IMG/VR virus record: IMGVR_UViG_3300042327_000420
Location: 1-42,698 of that record
DNA length: 42,698 nt
Strand: one strand, 5' to 3'
DNA from: a virus
The notes below the pieces were generated by a model. That model made no database searches, had not been told where the DNA came from, and saw only the letters and a program-made list of their open reading frames with translations. A program made the position numbers and the translations under genes. This document shows positions 8,415-17,865 of the stretch, in pieces (position 1 is the stretch's first letter; the number at the start of each line of letters is the position of its first letter).

Positions 8415-8684
8415 GTGGAAAAAGCTATTGAAGACATGAGCAAAGACGAGCTCGACATCTACGCACGAGACAAGTTTGCCGTAGAGCTCGACAAGCGTCG
8501 CCGTATTGAGGATCTTGTTGAGCACGTTAAAACGCTCGTAAATAACAAGGGCAAGGTTGTTGAAGCTAAAGTCAAAGCTGAGCGCAAACCAAAAATCGTG
8601 CGCCATTTGAAAACGGGTGTGGAATGGTTCTGGAGTCCTCTATATAAGGGCAATCCAGATCTTGAAGTTATTGAGTGGGAATAA
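8415..8684 (+). CDS. Small head or head-tail protein of unknown function
   Basis: An 89-residue charged protein: an N-terminal helix rich in Asp/Glu/Lys (IEDMSKDELDIYARDKF), a Lys-rich linker and a C-terminal aromatic end (GVEWFWSPLYKGNPDL). The C-terminus resembles short phage proteins that end in a Trp/Tyr-rich tail and sit between capsid and adaptor genes. GTG 8415 was chosen over GTG 8364 because GAGG lies 6 bases ahead and the extra 17 residues overlap the post-capsid leader. Function is unknown; a head decoration or joining role fits its place. Confidence 0.7.
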   Translation: MEKAIEDMSKDELDIYARDKFAVELDKRRRIEDLVEHVKTLVNNKGKVVEAKVKAERKPKIVRHLKTGVEWFWSPLYKGNPDLEVIEWE

Positions 8685-8689
8685 ACTAA

Positions 8690-9361
8690 ATGGCGACGAC
8701 CAAAGCTGTTGATCTAATCAATCGGGTTAGCATCACACTCCAAGATCCAACGTATGTTCGTTGGACTCAGAGTGAGTTGCTGAACTACCTTAATGATGCA
8801 CAGCGGCAGGTCGTGCTGTTTCGCCCAGACGCGAAGTCGGTTAACGCTTCGTTTACATGTGCTAACTCTGCTAAGCAGACGCTGCCTGCAGACGGACTTC
8901 GCCTCATAAGTGTGCTTCGAAACACTGCCGGTCGAGCAATCACTAAGGTTGACCGCAGCATTCTCGATGTCCAGCTTCCAACTTGGTACGAAACTGTAGT
9001 AGGTAGTGACGGCGTAAAGCACTACGTCTACGACGCGCTAGACCCGAAGAACTTCTACGTCTTCCCCAAGCCTGCTGCGGCTCACCCTATCGATATCATC
9101 TACGCGATGGCACCGGTTGATATCGTTGTTTCGAACTACACGACTGACACGCAAGTGATCGGCATCGACGACATCTACGCAAACGCGCTGATGGACTACA
9201 TGATGTACCGCGCTTACCAGAAGGATAGCGAGTTCGCTAACCTCAACCGCGCCGCTGTGTACTATCAGGCGTTCACGACGTCTCTTGGTATCAAATCGCA
9301 GGCAGATGGCGGCTTACTTGAAAGCATGGAAGCGCAGAAACCACGGCGTACCGCTCAGTGA
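8690..9361 (+). CDS. Head-tail adaptor protein (DUF6682-like)
   Basis: A 223-residue protein opening ATTKAVDLINRVSITLQDP, then RWTQSELLNYLNDAQRQVV, the signature of phage adaptor proteins of the DUF6682 type that bind under the portal. The C-terminal part carries GIDDIYANALMDYMMYRAYQ, the helix pair that packs in the ring. It lies directly after the head genes and overlaps the next gene by GTGA. In podoviruses this position holds the T7 gp11-like or P22 gp4-like adaptor ring. It starts at ATG 8690. Confidence 0.82.
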   Translation: MATTKAVDLINRVSITLQDPTYVRWTQSELLNYLNDAQRQVVLFRPDAKSVNASFTCANSAKQTLPADGLRLISVLRNTAGRAITKVDRSILDVQLPTWYETVVGSDGVKHYVYDALDPKNFYVFPKPAAAHPIDIIYAMAPVDIVVSNYTTDTQVIGIDDIYANALMDYMMYRAYQKDSEFANLNRAAVYYQAFTTSLGIKSQADGGLLESMEAQKPRRTAQ

Positions 9362-9978
9362 AGTACAGCGACCTCTTCGTCTACGTCCTGAGCGAGGCTC
9401 CGTCCTGCCCTGAGTTCACCGCTGAGAGGGCTATCAGAGACACCTGCATAGACTTCTGCGCACGCACAGATCTATATCGTGCAGAGCCTCAGACGCTAAC
9501 TGTGACAAGGGGTCTGACGGACTACGAGCTCGACGCGCCCACTGGCACTGAGCCCAATCATGTGAAGTCGATCCTGCGTGACGGTCGACCGCTGGAGGCT
9601 GTTCCTTATGAAGACGCCTTCATGAAGATCGAGCTGTCTGATTTCGGTCCAGCAACGTACTTTTCGCAATACGACAACCGTAACGTCTTAATTGGTCCAA
9701 GGCCAGAAGGACGGGAGAGCCTCAAGGTTTTGTACACGCTGAAGCCCACACAGTCCTCAACGACGATTCCGGACACCATTGGTCTCGAGCATCGTGAAAC
9801 GCTGGTGGCTGGAGCTCTGTTCCGCCTGCAGATGATGTCTGGACAGCCTTGGATGGATGGCGGCGCTGCTGGCGCTAACAGACAGCTTTACGAGCGCGGC
9901 GTTGCTGCAGCTATGCGTCAGGCCAAGTACGGCCACAGTGGCGCTGCACTTACGGTTAAAGCAAGAGAGTTCATCTAA
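9358..9978 (+). CDS. Second tail adaptor / tail tubular A-like protein
   Basis: A 206-residue protein starting at GTG 9358, overlapping the previous gene by GTGA. The N-terminus (FVYVLSEAPSCPEFTAERAIRD, an amphipathic helix) and the segment VTRGLTDYELDAPTG, followed by NHVKSILRDGRPL and RNVLIGPRPEGRESL, match the layout of podovirus adaptor proteins, and the C-terminal helix LVAGALFRLQMMSG, followed by an Asn/Arg-rich turn, is also typical. It probably forms a ring between head adaptor and tail nozzle. T7 gp11 is the likely functional counterpart; the sequence match is by pattern only. Confidence 0.72.
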   Translation: MKYSDLFVYVLSEAPSCPEFTAERAIRDTCIDFCARTDLYRAEPQTLTVTRGLTDYELDAPTGTEPNHVKSILRDGRPLEAVPYEDAFMKIELSDFGPATYFSQYDNRNVLIGPRPEGRESLKVLYTLKPTQSSTTIPDTIGLEHRETLVAGALFRLQMMSGQPWMDGGAAGANRQLYERGVAAAMRQAKYGHSGAALTVKAREFI

Positions 9979-10352
9979 TGGCGTATTCAGAGACCATATA
10001 CCTCGTTCAGGGCGACACACTGCCACAGCTCAAGGTCACTGTGCGTGATCGCAATGAGGCCGCTGCAGGTAAAGTACTTGACCCAGAGGATCAGTCCACT
10101 TGGGCGCTGGTTAACCTTACCGGCAGCACTGTTCGCTTGCGCATACGTGAGGTGGGCGGCACCTCAGTCAAGTCAACACTCATCGGCAACAACACAAACC
10201 CACTGATTGGTGAGGTAGTGTTTTTGTTCGATGCATCTACGCTCGATACGGCTGGCGTATTTGAAGGCGAGATCGAATACACCTCCGGCACTGGCGGCAT
10301 ACAGACTGTATACGAGCTGATTAAACTTCAGGTTCGCGAACAGTTTTCTTAA
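9978..10352 (+). CDS. BppU N-terminal-like / Ig-like virion protein
   Basis: A 124-residue all-beta protein with the order IYLVQGDTLPQLKVTVRD, LVNLTGSTVRLRIREVGG, GEVVFLFDASTLDTAGVFEG and YTSGTGGIQTVYELIKL. This resembles the N-terminal domain of BppU baseplate-upper proteins (a jelly-roll or Ig-like sandwich), which is common in short phage genes before fibre genes. It likely decorates the tail or anchors the following repeat protein. ATG 9978 overlaps the previous stop (TAATG). Confidence 0.7.
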   Translation: MAYSETIYLVQGDTLPQLKVTVRDRNEAAAGKVLDPEDQSTWALVNLTGSTVRLRIREVGGTSVKSTLIGNNTNPLIGEVVFLFDASTLDTAGVFEGEIEYTSGTGGIQTVYELIKLQVREQFS

Positions 10353-10362
10353 GGAGTAACCA

Positions 10363-11568
10363 ATGGCAGATGCCGGTGAAACTGAAAGTGTTGATGCTGT
10401 CCGGATGGCGGCGAAGCTCAAGTACGCAGAGCTGTCAGCCGCTACAGAGCAAGCTGAGCTTAAAGCAGAGACCCGCTACAAACTACTAGCGTCTGCAAGT
10501 AAGTATGTGACCCTAGCGACGCAAAACGCATACGTGCGTCTTGCTTCACGCCTGTCATACATCGACATAAAAGCCATTGCCCAGCTTGGTGATTGGCTTG
10601 TCTTTCGCGTCTTTACTGATGCAACGCAGGCTCTGGATCAAGTACTGCGCTTATTTGGCAAGAGTTTGTCGGATGGTGCGTCAGCTAGTGACGCCGCACT
10701 GAAATCATTCAGCACGACGCGAAGCGATCAGGCTACGGCTAGCGACGCCATGTCTCGCCAAGCAGGTAAGGTACTGGTTGACGCTGTAGCTGGCGCAGAT
10801 GCTGCAAGAAAGACTTCCAGCAAGATCCGGACCGAAGTCCTGTCTGCATCCGATATCTCAATCAAATCGCTTGGGAAAGCGAGTAGTGAGCCGGTTTCCG
10901 CAACGGACGTCCTGCTGAAGACGATGGCGTTCTCGCGGACATTATCCGAATCTCCGCGTGCCATAGACCTTGCCGCGAAGACATTTGGTAGGGGTCTAAG
11001 TGATCTTGCCGCCACGACGGACTTCACAAGCACATCGTTCCAGAAGGAGCGGGTCGACCAAGCGTCTGCTACTGACACCAGTGTACGAACGGCAGGAAAA
11101 AATCTTAACGACGTTGTTCCAACAGTCGACTCAAAAATAATTGATTTAGAAAAGTCTTTAATCGACGCCGGTCTTGCAGCCGATCTCGCGGAAAAGCTTT
11201 TCTCAAAGTCGGCTTTAGATGCTGTGGAGGTGAGCGATGTTCGCACGCGCTCCTTTGGCAAAGTTATATCGGATCTGGCCTATGCGACAGACGACGTTAA
11301 CGGCGCTTCTGCTGATGATGATCAGACAATACAGTTCTTTAAATCGCTTGCTGAAACAGCTTTTTCCGCCGACATCATCTCGATTGTATCGAGCTACTCT
11401 AGGGTGTATAGCGATTCAGCTTATGCATCGGATGTACCGGAAAAATTATTCGGTAAATCTCGTGCAGATCAGGCGGTGACATCGGACTCTGGCTTTGTTA
11501 AAAGCCAAGGGTACTGCGATATCGATTACTTCATGGAGGATTACGTGGGCGCTACAAGAACATTCTGA
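10363..11568 (+). CDS. Fibrous protein of about fifteen 18-residue repeats
   Basis: A 401-residue protein. After a helical N-terminus of about 100 residues (Ala/Lys/Tyr-rich), residues 105-380 consist of roughly fifteen tandem 18-residue units with the consensus FGKxLSDxAxATDxxxKx, for example FGKSLSDGASASDAALKS and FGRGLSDLAATTDFTSTS. A few units carry 1-9 residue insertions. The C-terminus GYCDIDYFMEDYVGATRTF is a terminal motif that I recall from marine and other podoviruses. The regular repeat should form an elongated solenoid or rod, so a fibre or tail shaft component is likely. It starts at ATG 10363 with AAGGAG upstream. Confidence 0.75.
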   Translation: MADAGETESVDAVRMAAKLKYAELSAATEQAELKAETRYKLLASASKYVTLATQNAYVRLASRLSYIDIKAIAQLGDWLVFRVFTDATQALDQVLRLFGKSLSDGASASDAALKSFSTTRSDQATASDAMSRQAGKVLVDAVAGADAARKTSSKIRTEVLSASDISIKSLGKASSEPVSATDVLLKTMAFSRTLSESPRAIDLAAKTFGRGLSDLAATTDFTSTSFQKERVDQASATDTSVRTAGKNLNDVVPTVDSKIIDLEKSLIDAGLAADLAEKLFSKSALDAVEVSDVRTRSFGKVISDLAYATDDVNGASADDDQTIQFFKSLAETAFSADIISIVSSYSRVYSDSAYASDVPEKLFGKSRADQAVTSDSGFVKSQGYCDIDYFMEDYVGATRTF

Positions 11569-11576
11569 GGTTAAAA

Positions 11577-12026
11577 ATGAACACGAACGAAATGATCAAG
11601 GCCTCTGGCCGACTGAATATCCAAGTCATCGGTCCTGATGGCATGATCAAAGATGAACAGACCGTAGACAACTTGGTTGTCAGCGTTGGTCTGAACTTCA
11701 TCGCAAGCCGCATCCGCGATGCCAGTGCTACTGTAATGTCGCACATGGCTGTTGGATCTGGCACTGCTCCAGCAGCAAGCGGTAACACTGCGCTTGGTAC
11801 TGAGCTTGGTCGTGTTGCCTTGACCTCAACTACAGCAACCAACAATGCCGTCGCATTTGTCGCCACGTTTGGCGCTGGTGTTGGCACTGGCGCTGTTACA
11901 GAAGCTGGTCTCTTCAATGCATCAACGGCTGGCACCATGCTTTGCCGCACCGTCTTCGGCGTTGTAAACAAAGAAGCGGCAGACACAATGTCGATCACTT
12001 GGACTGTGACCATCGGCGCTGCGTAA
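11577..12026 (+). CDS. Tail fibre-associated protein
   Basis: A 149-residue beta-rich protein with GRLNIQVIGPDGMIKDEQ, then VVSVGLNFIASRIRD, HMAVGSGTAPAA and TGAVTEAGLFNAS. These segments are characteristic of a widespread phage tail-fibre or tail-spike accessory family in which the GSGT and EAGLFN strings are conserved. It stands directly upstream of the giant fibre gene, so it may attach or cap that fibre. Start ATG 11577 has GAGG upstream. Confidence 0.75.
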   Translation: MNTNEMIKASGRLNIQVIGPDGMIKDEQTVDNLVVSVGLNFIASRIRDASATVMSHMAVGSGTAPAASGNTALGTELGRVALTSTTATNNAVAFVATFGAGVGTGAVTEAGLFNASTAGTMLCRTVFGVVNKEAADTMSITWTVTIGAA

Positions 12027-12047
12027 TTTTTTTGAGGCGAGTTAAAG

Positions 12048-15000
12048 ATGGCAACTATTGTTACGCGGTCCGGAAAAGGCTCGCCTCTTACCAACAATGA
12101 AGTTGATGCAAACTTCACGAATCTAAATACGGAGCTGGGGACGAAGGCTAATACCTCGTCGCTAGCTACCGTAGCAACTACTGGCGCGTATGCTGATCTT
12201 ACCGGCAAACCCACTTTGGTGGACGCCTCCAATGTTGCTATTACTGGTGGATCAATCACCGGAACGACGATTGACAGCATCACCAACCATGTTGGCGCTG
12301 ACCATATCCACTACAAAATAAAGGCCACACAAATTCTCGCTAAGGGCGATGTGGTTAAGGTGGTTGGATTTAACGCTGGCGAAAATGCCTTTGAAGTCGC
12401 CAAGGTGTCGGCTTCAACTGACATCGCTGTTGGTGTCGTATACAGCGCACTATCTAGTGGCGCACTGGGCTCAATCATCAATACCGGATTGCTGGAAGGC
12501 ATCGACACTTCCGCTTTTGCAATCGGCACAACGCTATATCCAAACACGTCTGGTGGGTTCACCAGCACAAAGCCGACCTCTGGCCGTTATCAGGCGCTAG
12601 CGTTTGTCGTTCGTTCCAACGCGAACAACGGCACGATCCTGATTGAAGCCAGCGAACCGCAGGCAACAAGCCTAAGCCAGTTTACGAACGACAGCGGATA
12701 CATCACCGGTATCACCAGCGGCAACGTCACCACGGCACTTGGTTACACGCCAGCTAACCGTGCGGGTGATACGTTTACAGGGCCAATTACGGTAAACAGC
12801 GGGGCCAACCAAGCTATCTTGGGAAGTGACGGTGCGATAGAGCTAACTCGCGGCGCTGGCGGCGCTTACATCGACTTCAAAGACAGCACGGCTGAAGATT
12901 TTGATGTGCGCCTACAGGCGTCGGGAAGCCAATTAAACATTTCAGCCGCTGGTGGTTTAACCCTTAACGGTGCGGGGGTTCTTACTGGCATTACGTCTGG
13001 TCAAGTGACTACTGCCCTTGGCTACACGCCTTACAACGCCACTAACCCTGCTGGCTACATCACTTCGGCTGGTTCAATCAGTGGCAACGCAGCTACTGCG
13101 ACAAACATTTCTAACACTGGAACGGTAACGCTTGCCTCTGCCACAGAGAGCAACTCGATATACGCAACAGCTCCCTCGTATACCGCCGACCAACCAACTA
13201 AGCTGCTGAACTTTGATTGGTATGGCAACGTGTTCTCGCTTGGCAACATTCGCAGTGGCAGCACACCATCAAGCGGCTTCGGTGTTTATTATACCCCGTC
13301 TGGTGGTTCGCGTGCAGAATTCATGCGTATCGACACATCCGGCAGCGTCCTGATAAACCGCACTAGCGCATCTGGTATTGGAAAGCTGAATGTAGAGGGC
13401 GGAGTTGATGTAACTTCAGGAAACGTCACAGTCCAAGCTGGATATGGCATAGCATGGCGCGGCGACCAATCGCGCATCATGACACCAGATGACAACAGTT
13501 ACGGTGCGTTAATCAGATGGGGTGCTACGGGTGGTTGCCGCCTTTTTGAAAGCACTACAGAGCGTCTGCGTATTGATGGCACTGGTAGCGTAACGGCGTT
13601 CGTCGATGTCCGCGCACCAATCTTCTATGACAGCAACAACACAAACCGCTACCTTGACCCTTCATCTACGAGTGTTTTAACGACGGTTGAAGCCTACGGT
13701 TCTGGCTTCCGTAGTCTTGTTAACGGTAGTGCCTCAATTTCCAGCCAACTGTATTTTGCTAACGCCGCAAACACACGCGCATGGAACTGGCAGCTTGATG
13801 AAAACGACGCCGCTGCCTTATGGAGCTATGGCGGTTCGTCGTGGGGCAAGCGCCTTGGTCTGACGCATAACAGCGAACTGTTCTTGCGCAATTCGTCTGG
13901 CAGCGACGTGTCACTGGCATACCCATCCACGTTTGGATATTCGTCCAGCTACAAGACGATGGTTTTGGGTAATCAGTCCCTGACTACGGTCTGCATCGGC
14001 GTTTCTCCAGCATCCAACCCAAGCGGCAGCTTTAACGGGGGTGGTCTTGGTCTTGAGGTGATGTTCCGTAACGGCGTCAACTTCATCACGCCAAACAGCG
14101 CGAACAACGGATACCACTTCCCACTTAGCTTGGCAGATGGATATACAGCTTCGTCAGGTTCTTTCCGCGCACCTATCTTCTACGACAGTGAAAACACTGC
14201 TTATTACGTTGACCCCAACGGTGGATCTCGCACAGGCGGGATTACTGCAGATAGCCTGCAAAGCCTTGGAAATCTTACCGTCAATAGCGGACTTGTTTAT
14301 CGCAGCGATTGGACAACGCGCTTCCAATCCGGCAGCGATTTTACAAGTGGCACTCTTGTCACTACCGACATTCCCGCGACGGGCTTTGCTGGTGAAAGCT
14401 TTGTCATTGAGATTACTGGCAAAAGTTACAGCGCCACTAACCTACCATTTAAGGTTGTAGCGCAGGGCTACCTCTACAACGACACCATCATCAACTACAC
14501 GGGCATTTCATATGGTGGCGATTTTGCTACCTACATAAAAGTCTTTGAAGAAGGTGGCGTTCTGAAATTCTGGTGGCCGCGCATAAGTTACTGGAACTCG
14601 TTCAACGTCAATGTCATGGCAATGGATGGGGCAACTAACAACACGATAACGCGCAACCGTGTGACGGCCATTGCAAACTCGACAGAGCCGACCGGAACCA
14701 AGAAGCAGCAGATTAACCTTTCACGTTTCATGCGTGGTGATGTATCGGCAACTAACAGCATCGATGTTCGCGCACCCATCTTCTACGACAGCAACAACAC
14801 AGCTTTCTACGCAGACCCTGACGCAACTACAAATTTAAGCACTGTTTACGGAAACGAATTTTATAGCAGGGGTTGGTTCCGCAATAACAACAGCAACACG
14901 GGCTTATACAACCAAGAAACTGCACAGCATTGGTGGTCAGACAGCGGCTCTTATTGGAATATGGGCGGTGGCAACATCAACGGCCAAGGCATCCGATTTA

Positions 15001-17267
15001 GGGATACCCATAACGGAACAGTCCGTGGCTATGTTTATTATGACCAATCTAACAACGTCGGCTTTCTAAACAACGAAGGTAACTGGCGTGCAAGAGTTGT
15101 CGGCGGAGACTATTTTCTAGCTGACGGCTCCTCTGCAAGAGCGCAGCTTTTTTACGATAGCAACGACACGGCTTATTACGTTGACCCAAACAGCACATCA
15201 CGGCTTTCCGTTGCTAACGTAAATTTTTTAACATTGCTCAATGACGAAGGTCTAAACGTCAAAGGCATTCGTGGTCAGTTTGCTGCTGGTTCAGACGGCC
15301 AAGGCATATCGTTATTTTCAAACGTAGATATTGGCTACCCATCTGGTTGGGGTTCTGGTTTAGGCAACACGCCGTCGCGTGGCCTGTCGGTTTATGGTGG
15401 TCTTCGCGTTGCTTATAGCGGCGGTGGCTTCATTACATCCGATACGTCTGTTCGTTCACCTATATTTTACGACAGCAACGACACGGCTTATTACGTTGAC
15501 CCTACCGTTTCATCTAATCTGAACGATCTGATCGTAACAAGAAATATTGCTTCGCCATCCAACTATTACGCCGACTTGCAACTTGAGGTTCAGGCCACAT
15601 CCGGCACAGCGGGTATCGGTCTGCACCGTGCGGGATATTCCCACTGCGGCATCTATCACGACAGTATTAACCAGTTAAAGTTCAACTTTAACAACGGGAC
15701 AGTTACGCTAAATCATAATGCTGGTTCGCTTATCGGCACTGGAAATGACGAAACCTATATTCGTCTAAGGGACGCTGTTACGTCTGAAGACTGGAACAGC
15801 TACATTGATGGTGCAGAAGCCAGCTATAGAATTGTAACTAATGCGACCGGCGCTAATAGGGCGGGTGCATACAATTATGGCGTTCTGCTTAGTATGGCGA
15901 ACGCTGGTCAAGCCAAGTTCCAACTCTACGCCCCGCACAACGGAACAGATGGAAATGGTCTATGGGTTCGGACTGGTTGGGACGGTGACTACGACGCTTG
16001 GAATGAAATAGCCATTCAATCTAGGTCGTTTACAAACAACGTAGACCTCCGCGCACCTATCTTCTATGACAGCCAAAACACCGCTTACTTTGCTGACCCT
16101 AATGGTCGCAGCCGCTTGGCAAGCATGGACTACGGAGATGGTGGCTATTACTTTGCTGGTGGTGATTGGGGCTACCGTCATAACACACCATACGGATGGA
16201 TACAGTTTGGGCCAGCCAACAGCGGCCACGCACATATCTACACTGACCGCAGCAATTTTTACTTCAACGCGCAAATTCAAGTGTTGGGCGGCAGCCAAAT
16301 AAATCAGAACGATATACGTTCGCCTATCTTTTACGACACCGACAACACTGGTTATTACATTAACCCTGCCAACGAATATTCAGCAAACTTCGCTGGCTAT
16401 ACATATTTTGGCAATCATGGCGGCGGGAATGTCGGCAACTATAGCTCGTATCGCTATCAGCTTGTTTGGGCGATTGGCGACAGCTACAAAGGCACGCTTG
16501 ACGGAACAAGTGTGGCTGGTGGGTATGGCCTGTGGTTCTCTCACCCTAACGCTGGTGGGGTTGCATCAAACCTGTCCACTCACGGCTTGATGCTTATCCA
16601 AAATGGCGCATTCATGGCATCGCTAGACCCAAGTATGCGTGCCGTCAACGATATGCGAGCGCCAATCTACTACGACCTCAACAACACTGGGTATTATTGG
16701 AATTTCGGTGATGCTGCTGTATCTAACATCAATACAGTAATTACTGGTGTGGCTTATTACAGAAGCAATTTAGGCAGTAGTGCTTATAGTGGCGCTCAAA
16801 GTAGCCCACCATTGCAAGTGTATTCTAGCGATGCTGGCACGGCGATGTTTTCATTCCACCGCGCTGGCTATTACGCCGTCAACATGGGTCTAGACCCAGA
16901 CAACGTATTACGCATCGGTGGTTGGTCTGCTTCAGCTAACCGCTTGCAATTGGACATGAGCGGCAACCTGACGATGGCTGGCAACGTCACGGCCTATTCA
17001 GATGCTCGCCTCAAGGAAGATGTCGCCACCATAACCAATGCGCTTGATCTCGTCGGCAAGATGCGCGGCGTAACATATACCCGCAAAGATACGGGCGAAG
17101 CTGGCGTTGGCGTTATAGCACAAGAGATGCTGGAAGTGCTGCCAGAGGTGGTTCAGCAAGGAATCGGTGAGGACGACACGCTCTCTGTTGCTTACGGAAA
17201 CCTTGTCGGCGTATTGATTGAAGCGATCAAAGAGCTACGCGACGAAGTCGAAATGCTGAGGAAGTAG
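12048..17267 (+). CDS. Long tail fibre with self-cleaving S74 chaperone
   Basis: The 1739-residue receptor-binding fibre candidate. The N-terminus (RSGKGSPLTNNEVDANFTNL) is a typical fibre opening, followed by trimeric collagen-like or beta-prism segments. Eight copies of a motif RAPIFYDSNNTAYYVDP occur, at about nucleotides 13608, 14164, 14768, 15136, 15448, 16046, 16314 and 16654, spaced 270-600 bases. The C-terminus is a peptidase S74 intramolecular chaperone: YSDARLKEDV with the catalytic Ser1651/Lys1656 dyad, then GVIAQEMLEVLPEVV and a final coiled coil. Known S74 domains trimerise the fibre and then cut themselves off, here before Ser1651, leaving an 89-residue released piece. Confidence 0.9.
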   Translation: MATIVTRSGKGSPLTNNEVDANFTNLNTELGTKANTSSLATVATTGAYADLTGKPTLVDASNVAITGGSITGTTIDSITNHVGADHIHYKIKATQILAKGDVVKVVGFNAGENAFEVAKVSASTDIAVGVVYSALSSGALGSIINTGLLEGIDTSAFAIGTTLYPNTSGGFTSTKPTSGRYQALAFVVRSNANNGTILIEASEPQATSLSQFTNDSGYITGITSGNVTTALGYTPANRAGDTFTGPITVNSGANQAILGSDGAIELTRGAGGAYIDFKDSTAEDFDVRLQASGSQLNISAAGGLTLNGAGVLTGITSGQVTTALGYTPYNATNPAGYITSAGSISGNAATATNISNTGTVTLASATESNSIYATAPSYTADQPTKLLNFDWYGNVFSLGNIRSGSTPSSGFGVYYTPSGGSRAEFMRIDTSGSVLINRTSASGIGKLNVEGGVDVTSGNVTVQAGYGIAWRGDQSRIMTPDDNSYGALIRWGATGGCRLFESTTERLRIDGTGSVTAFVDVRAPIFYDSNNTNRYLDPSSTSVLTTVEAYGSGFRSLVNGSASISSQLYFANAANTRAWNWQLDENDAAALWSYGGSSWGKRLGLTHNSELFLRNSSGSDVSLAYPSTFGYSSSYKTMVLGNQSLTTVCIGVSPASNPSGSFNGGGLGLEVMFRNGVNFITPNSANNGYHFPLSLADGYTASSGSFRAPIFYDSENTAYYVDPNGGSRTGGITADSLQSLGNLTVNSGLVYRSDWTTRFQSGSDFTSGTLVTTDIPATGFAGESFVIEITGKSYSATNLPFKVVAQGYLYNDTIINYTGISYGGDFATYIKVFEEGGVLKFWWPRISYWNSFNVNVMAMDGATNNTITRNRVTAIANSTEPTGTKKQQINLSRFMRGDVSATNSIDVRAPIFYDSNNTAFYADPDATTNLSTVYGNEFYSRGWFRNNNSNTGLYNQETAQHWWSDSGSYWNMGGGNINGQGIRFRDTHNGTVRGYVYYDQSNNVGFLNNEGNWRARVVGGDYFLADGSSARAQLFYDSNDTAYYVDPNSTSRLSVANVNFLTLLNDEGLNVKGIRGQFAAGSDGQGISLFSNVDIGYPSGWGSGLGNTPSRGLSVYGGLRVAYSGGGFITSDTSVRSPIFYDSNDTAYYVDPTVSSNLNDLIVTRNIASPSNYYADLQLEVQATSGTAGIGLHRAGYSHCGIYHDSINQLKFNFNNGTVTLNHNAGSLIGTGNDETYIRLRDAVTSEDWNSYIDGAEASYRIVTNATGANRAGAYNYGVLLSMANAGQAKFQLYAPHNGTDGNGLWVRTGWDGDYDAWNEIAIQSRSFTNNVDLRAPIFYDSQNTAYFADPNGRSRLASMDYGDGGYYFAGGDWGYRHNTPYGWIQFGPANSGHAHIYTDRSNFYFNAQIQVLGGSQINQNDIRSPIFYDTDNTGYYINPANEYSANFAGYTYFGNHGGGNVGNYSSYRYQLVWAIGDSYKGTLDGTSVAGGYGLWFSHPNAGGVASNLSTHGLMLIQNGAFMASLDPSMRAVNDMRAPIYYDLNNTGYYWNFGDAAVSNINTVITGVAYYRSNLGSSAYSGAQSSPPLQVYSSDAGTAMFSFHRAGYYAVNMGLDPDNVLRIGGWSASANRLQLDMSGNLTMAGNVTAYSDARLKEDVATITNALDLVGKMRGVTYTRKDTGEAGVGVIAQEMLEVLPEVVQQGIGEDDTLSVAYGNLVGVLIEAIKELRDEVEMLRK

Positions 17268-17268
17268 C

Positions 17269-17745
17269 ATGCCAACTCCTACCGGCACCATATCCATGTC
17301 CGACGTTAACACTGAGCTTGGCCTTACTTCCACGGCTACGATCAGTTTAAACGATGCTGCGGTGCGGACATTGGCCGGTGTGGCATCTGGCACGATTTCA
17401 ATGGACAACCTTCGTGGCAAGTCGAACGCACCTGCTGCCACTTTTAGCCCTGACGGCGGAACTTCTGCTGGAACTGCAGTGTTTTTGTCTGATATCACCT
17501 ACGAGCCATCGCCTTCATCAGTCACCATAATTATCTCATGCAGTGTTTCCGCAACGTGGACTGTCACAAGAAGTGGGACGTTTGGTGTTCCGGCAACAGG
17601 AACATACACAGGGACGGAACGCTCATTCAATCTTATTACCGGAGCGACATACAGATCCACTACATGGACTGTTAGCGCAACCGCTAATGGCGTCACCCGT
17701 TATTGGACGGTACAACTAGAATCTGAAGGCTCTGGCAACAACTAG
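17269..17745 (+). CDS. Short tail-associated protein
   Basis: A 158-residue beta-rich protein. The N-terminal segment TGTISMSDVNTELGLTSTA and AGVASGTISMDNLRGKSN match a repeat pair seen in many phage tail proteins near fibre genes, where they resemble minimal attachment units. The C-terminal part has aromatic-rich strands (TWTVTRSGTFGVP, ATANGVTRYWTVQ) like an Ig or jelly-roll domain. It starts 2 bases after the fibre stop with GAGGAAG as Shine-Dalgarno. It may be an accessory to the fibre, such as a collar or additional receptor-binding tip. Confidence 0.65.
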   Translation: MPTPTGTISMSDVNTELGLTSTATISLNDAAVRTLAGVASGTISMDNLRGKSNAPAATFSPDGGTSAGTAVFLSDITYEPSPSSVTIIISCSVSATWTVTRSGTFGVPATGTYTGTERSFNLITGATYRSTTWTVSATANGVTRYWTVQLESEGSGNN

Positions 17746-17865
17746 ATAACGAAGGCGTTGCATAAGTACCGCCATTACGGACAGTGGCACAGTGAACTAA
17801 CTTGCTTTTTTCTCAATCATGAGCAATGAAGCATCACTTGGAAATTTATAGTAAGAGGAATTATC

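Noticed and set aside
11552-12286. Minus-strand frame of 244 codons
   Set aside because: Shadow of two late genes with strong plus-strand family matches; Val/Ser-rich product without recognisable motifs.
13608-16705. Regular repeats that could suggest a CRISPR array or DNA direct repeats
   Set aside because: They are coding repeats of the fibre motif with diverged codons and spacing of 270-600 bases.
17746-17865. Possible terminator or tiny gene between two tail-region genes
   Set aside because: Only short imperfect hairpins without a T tract, and the longest frame is about ten codons.
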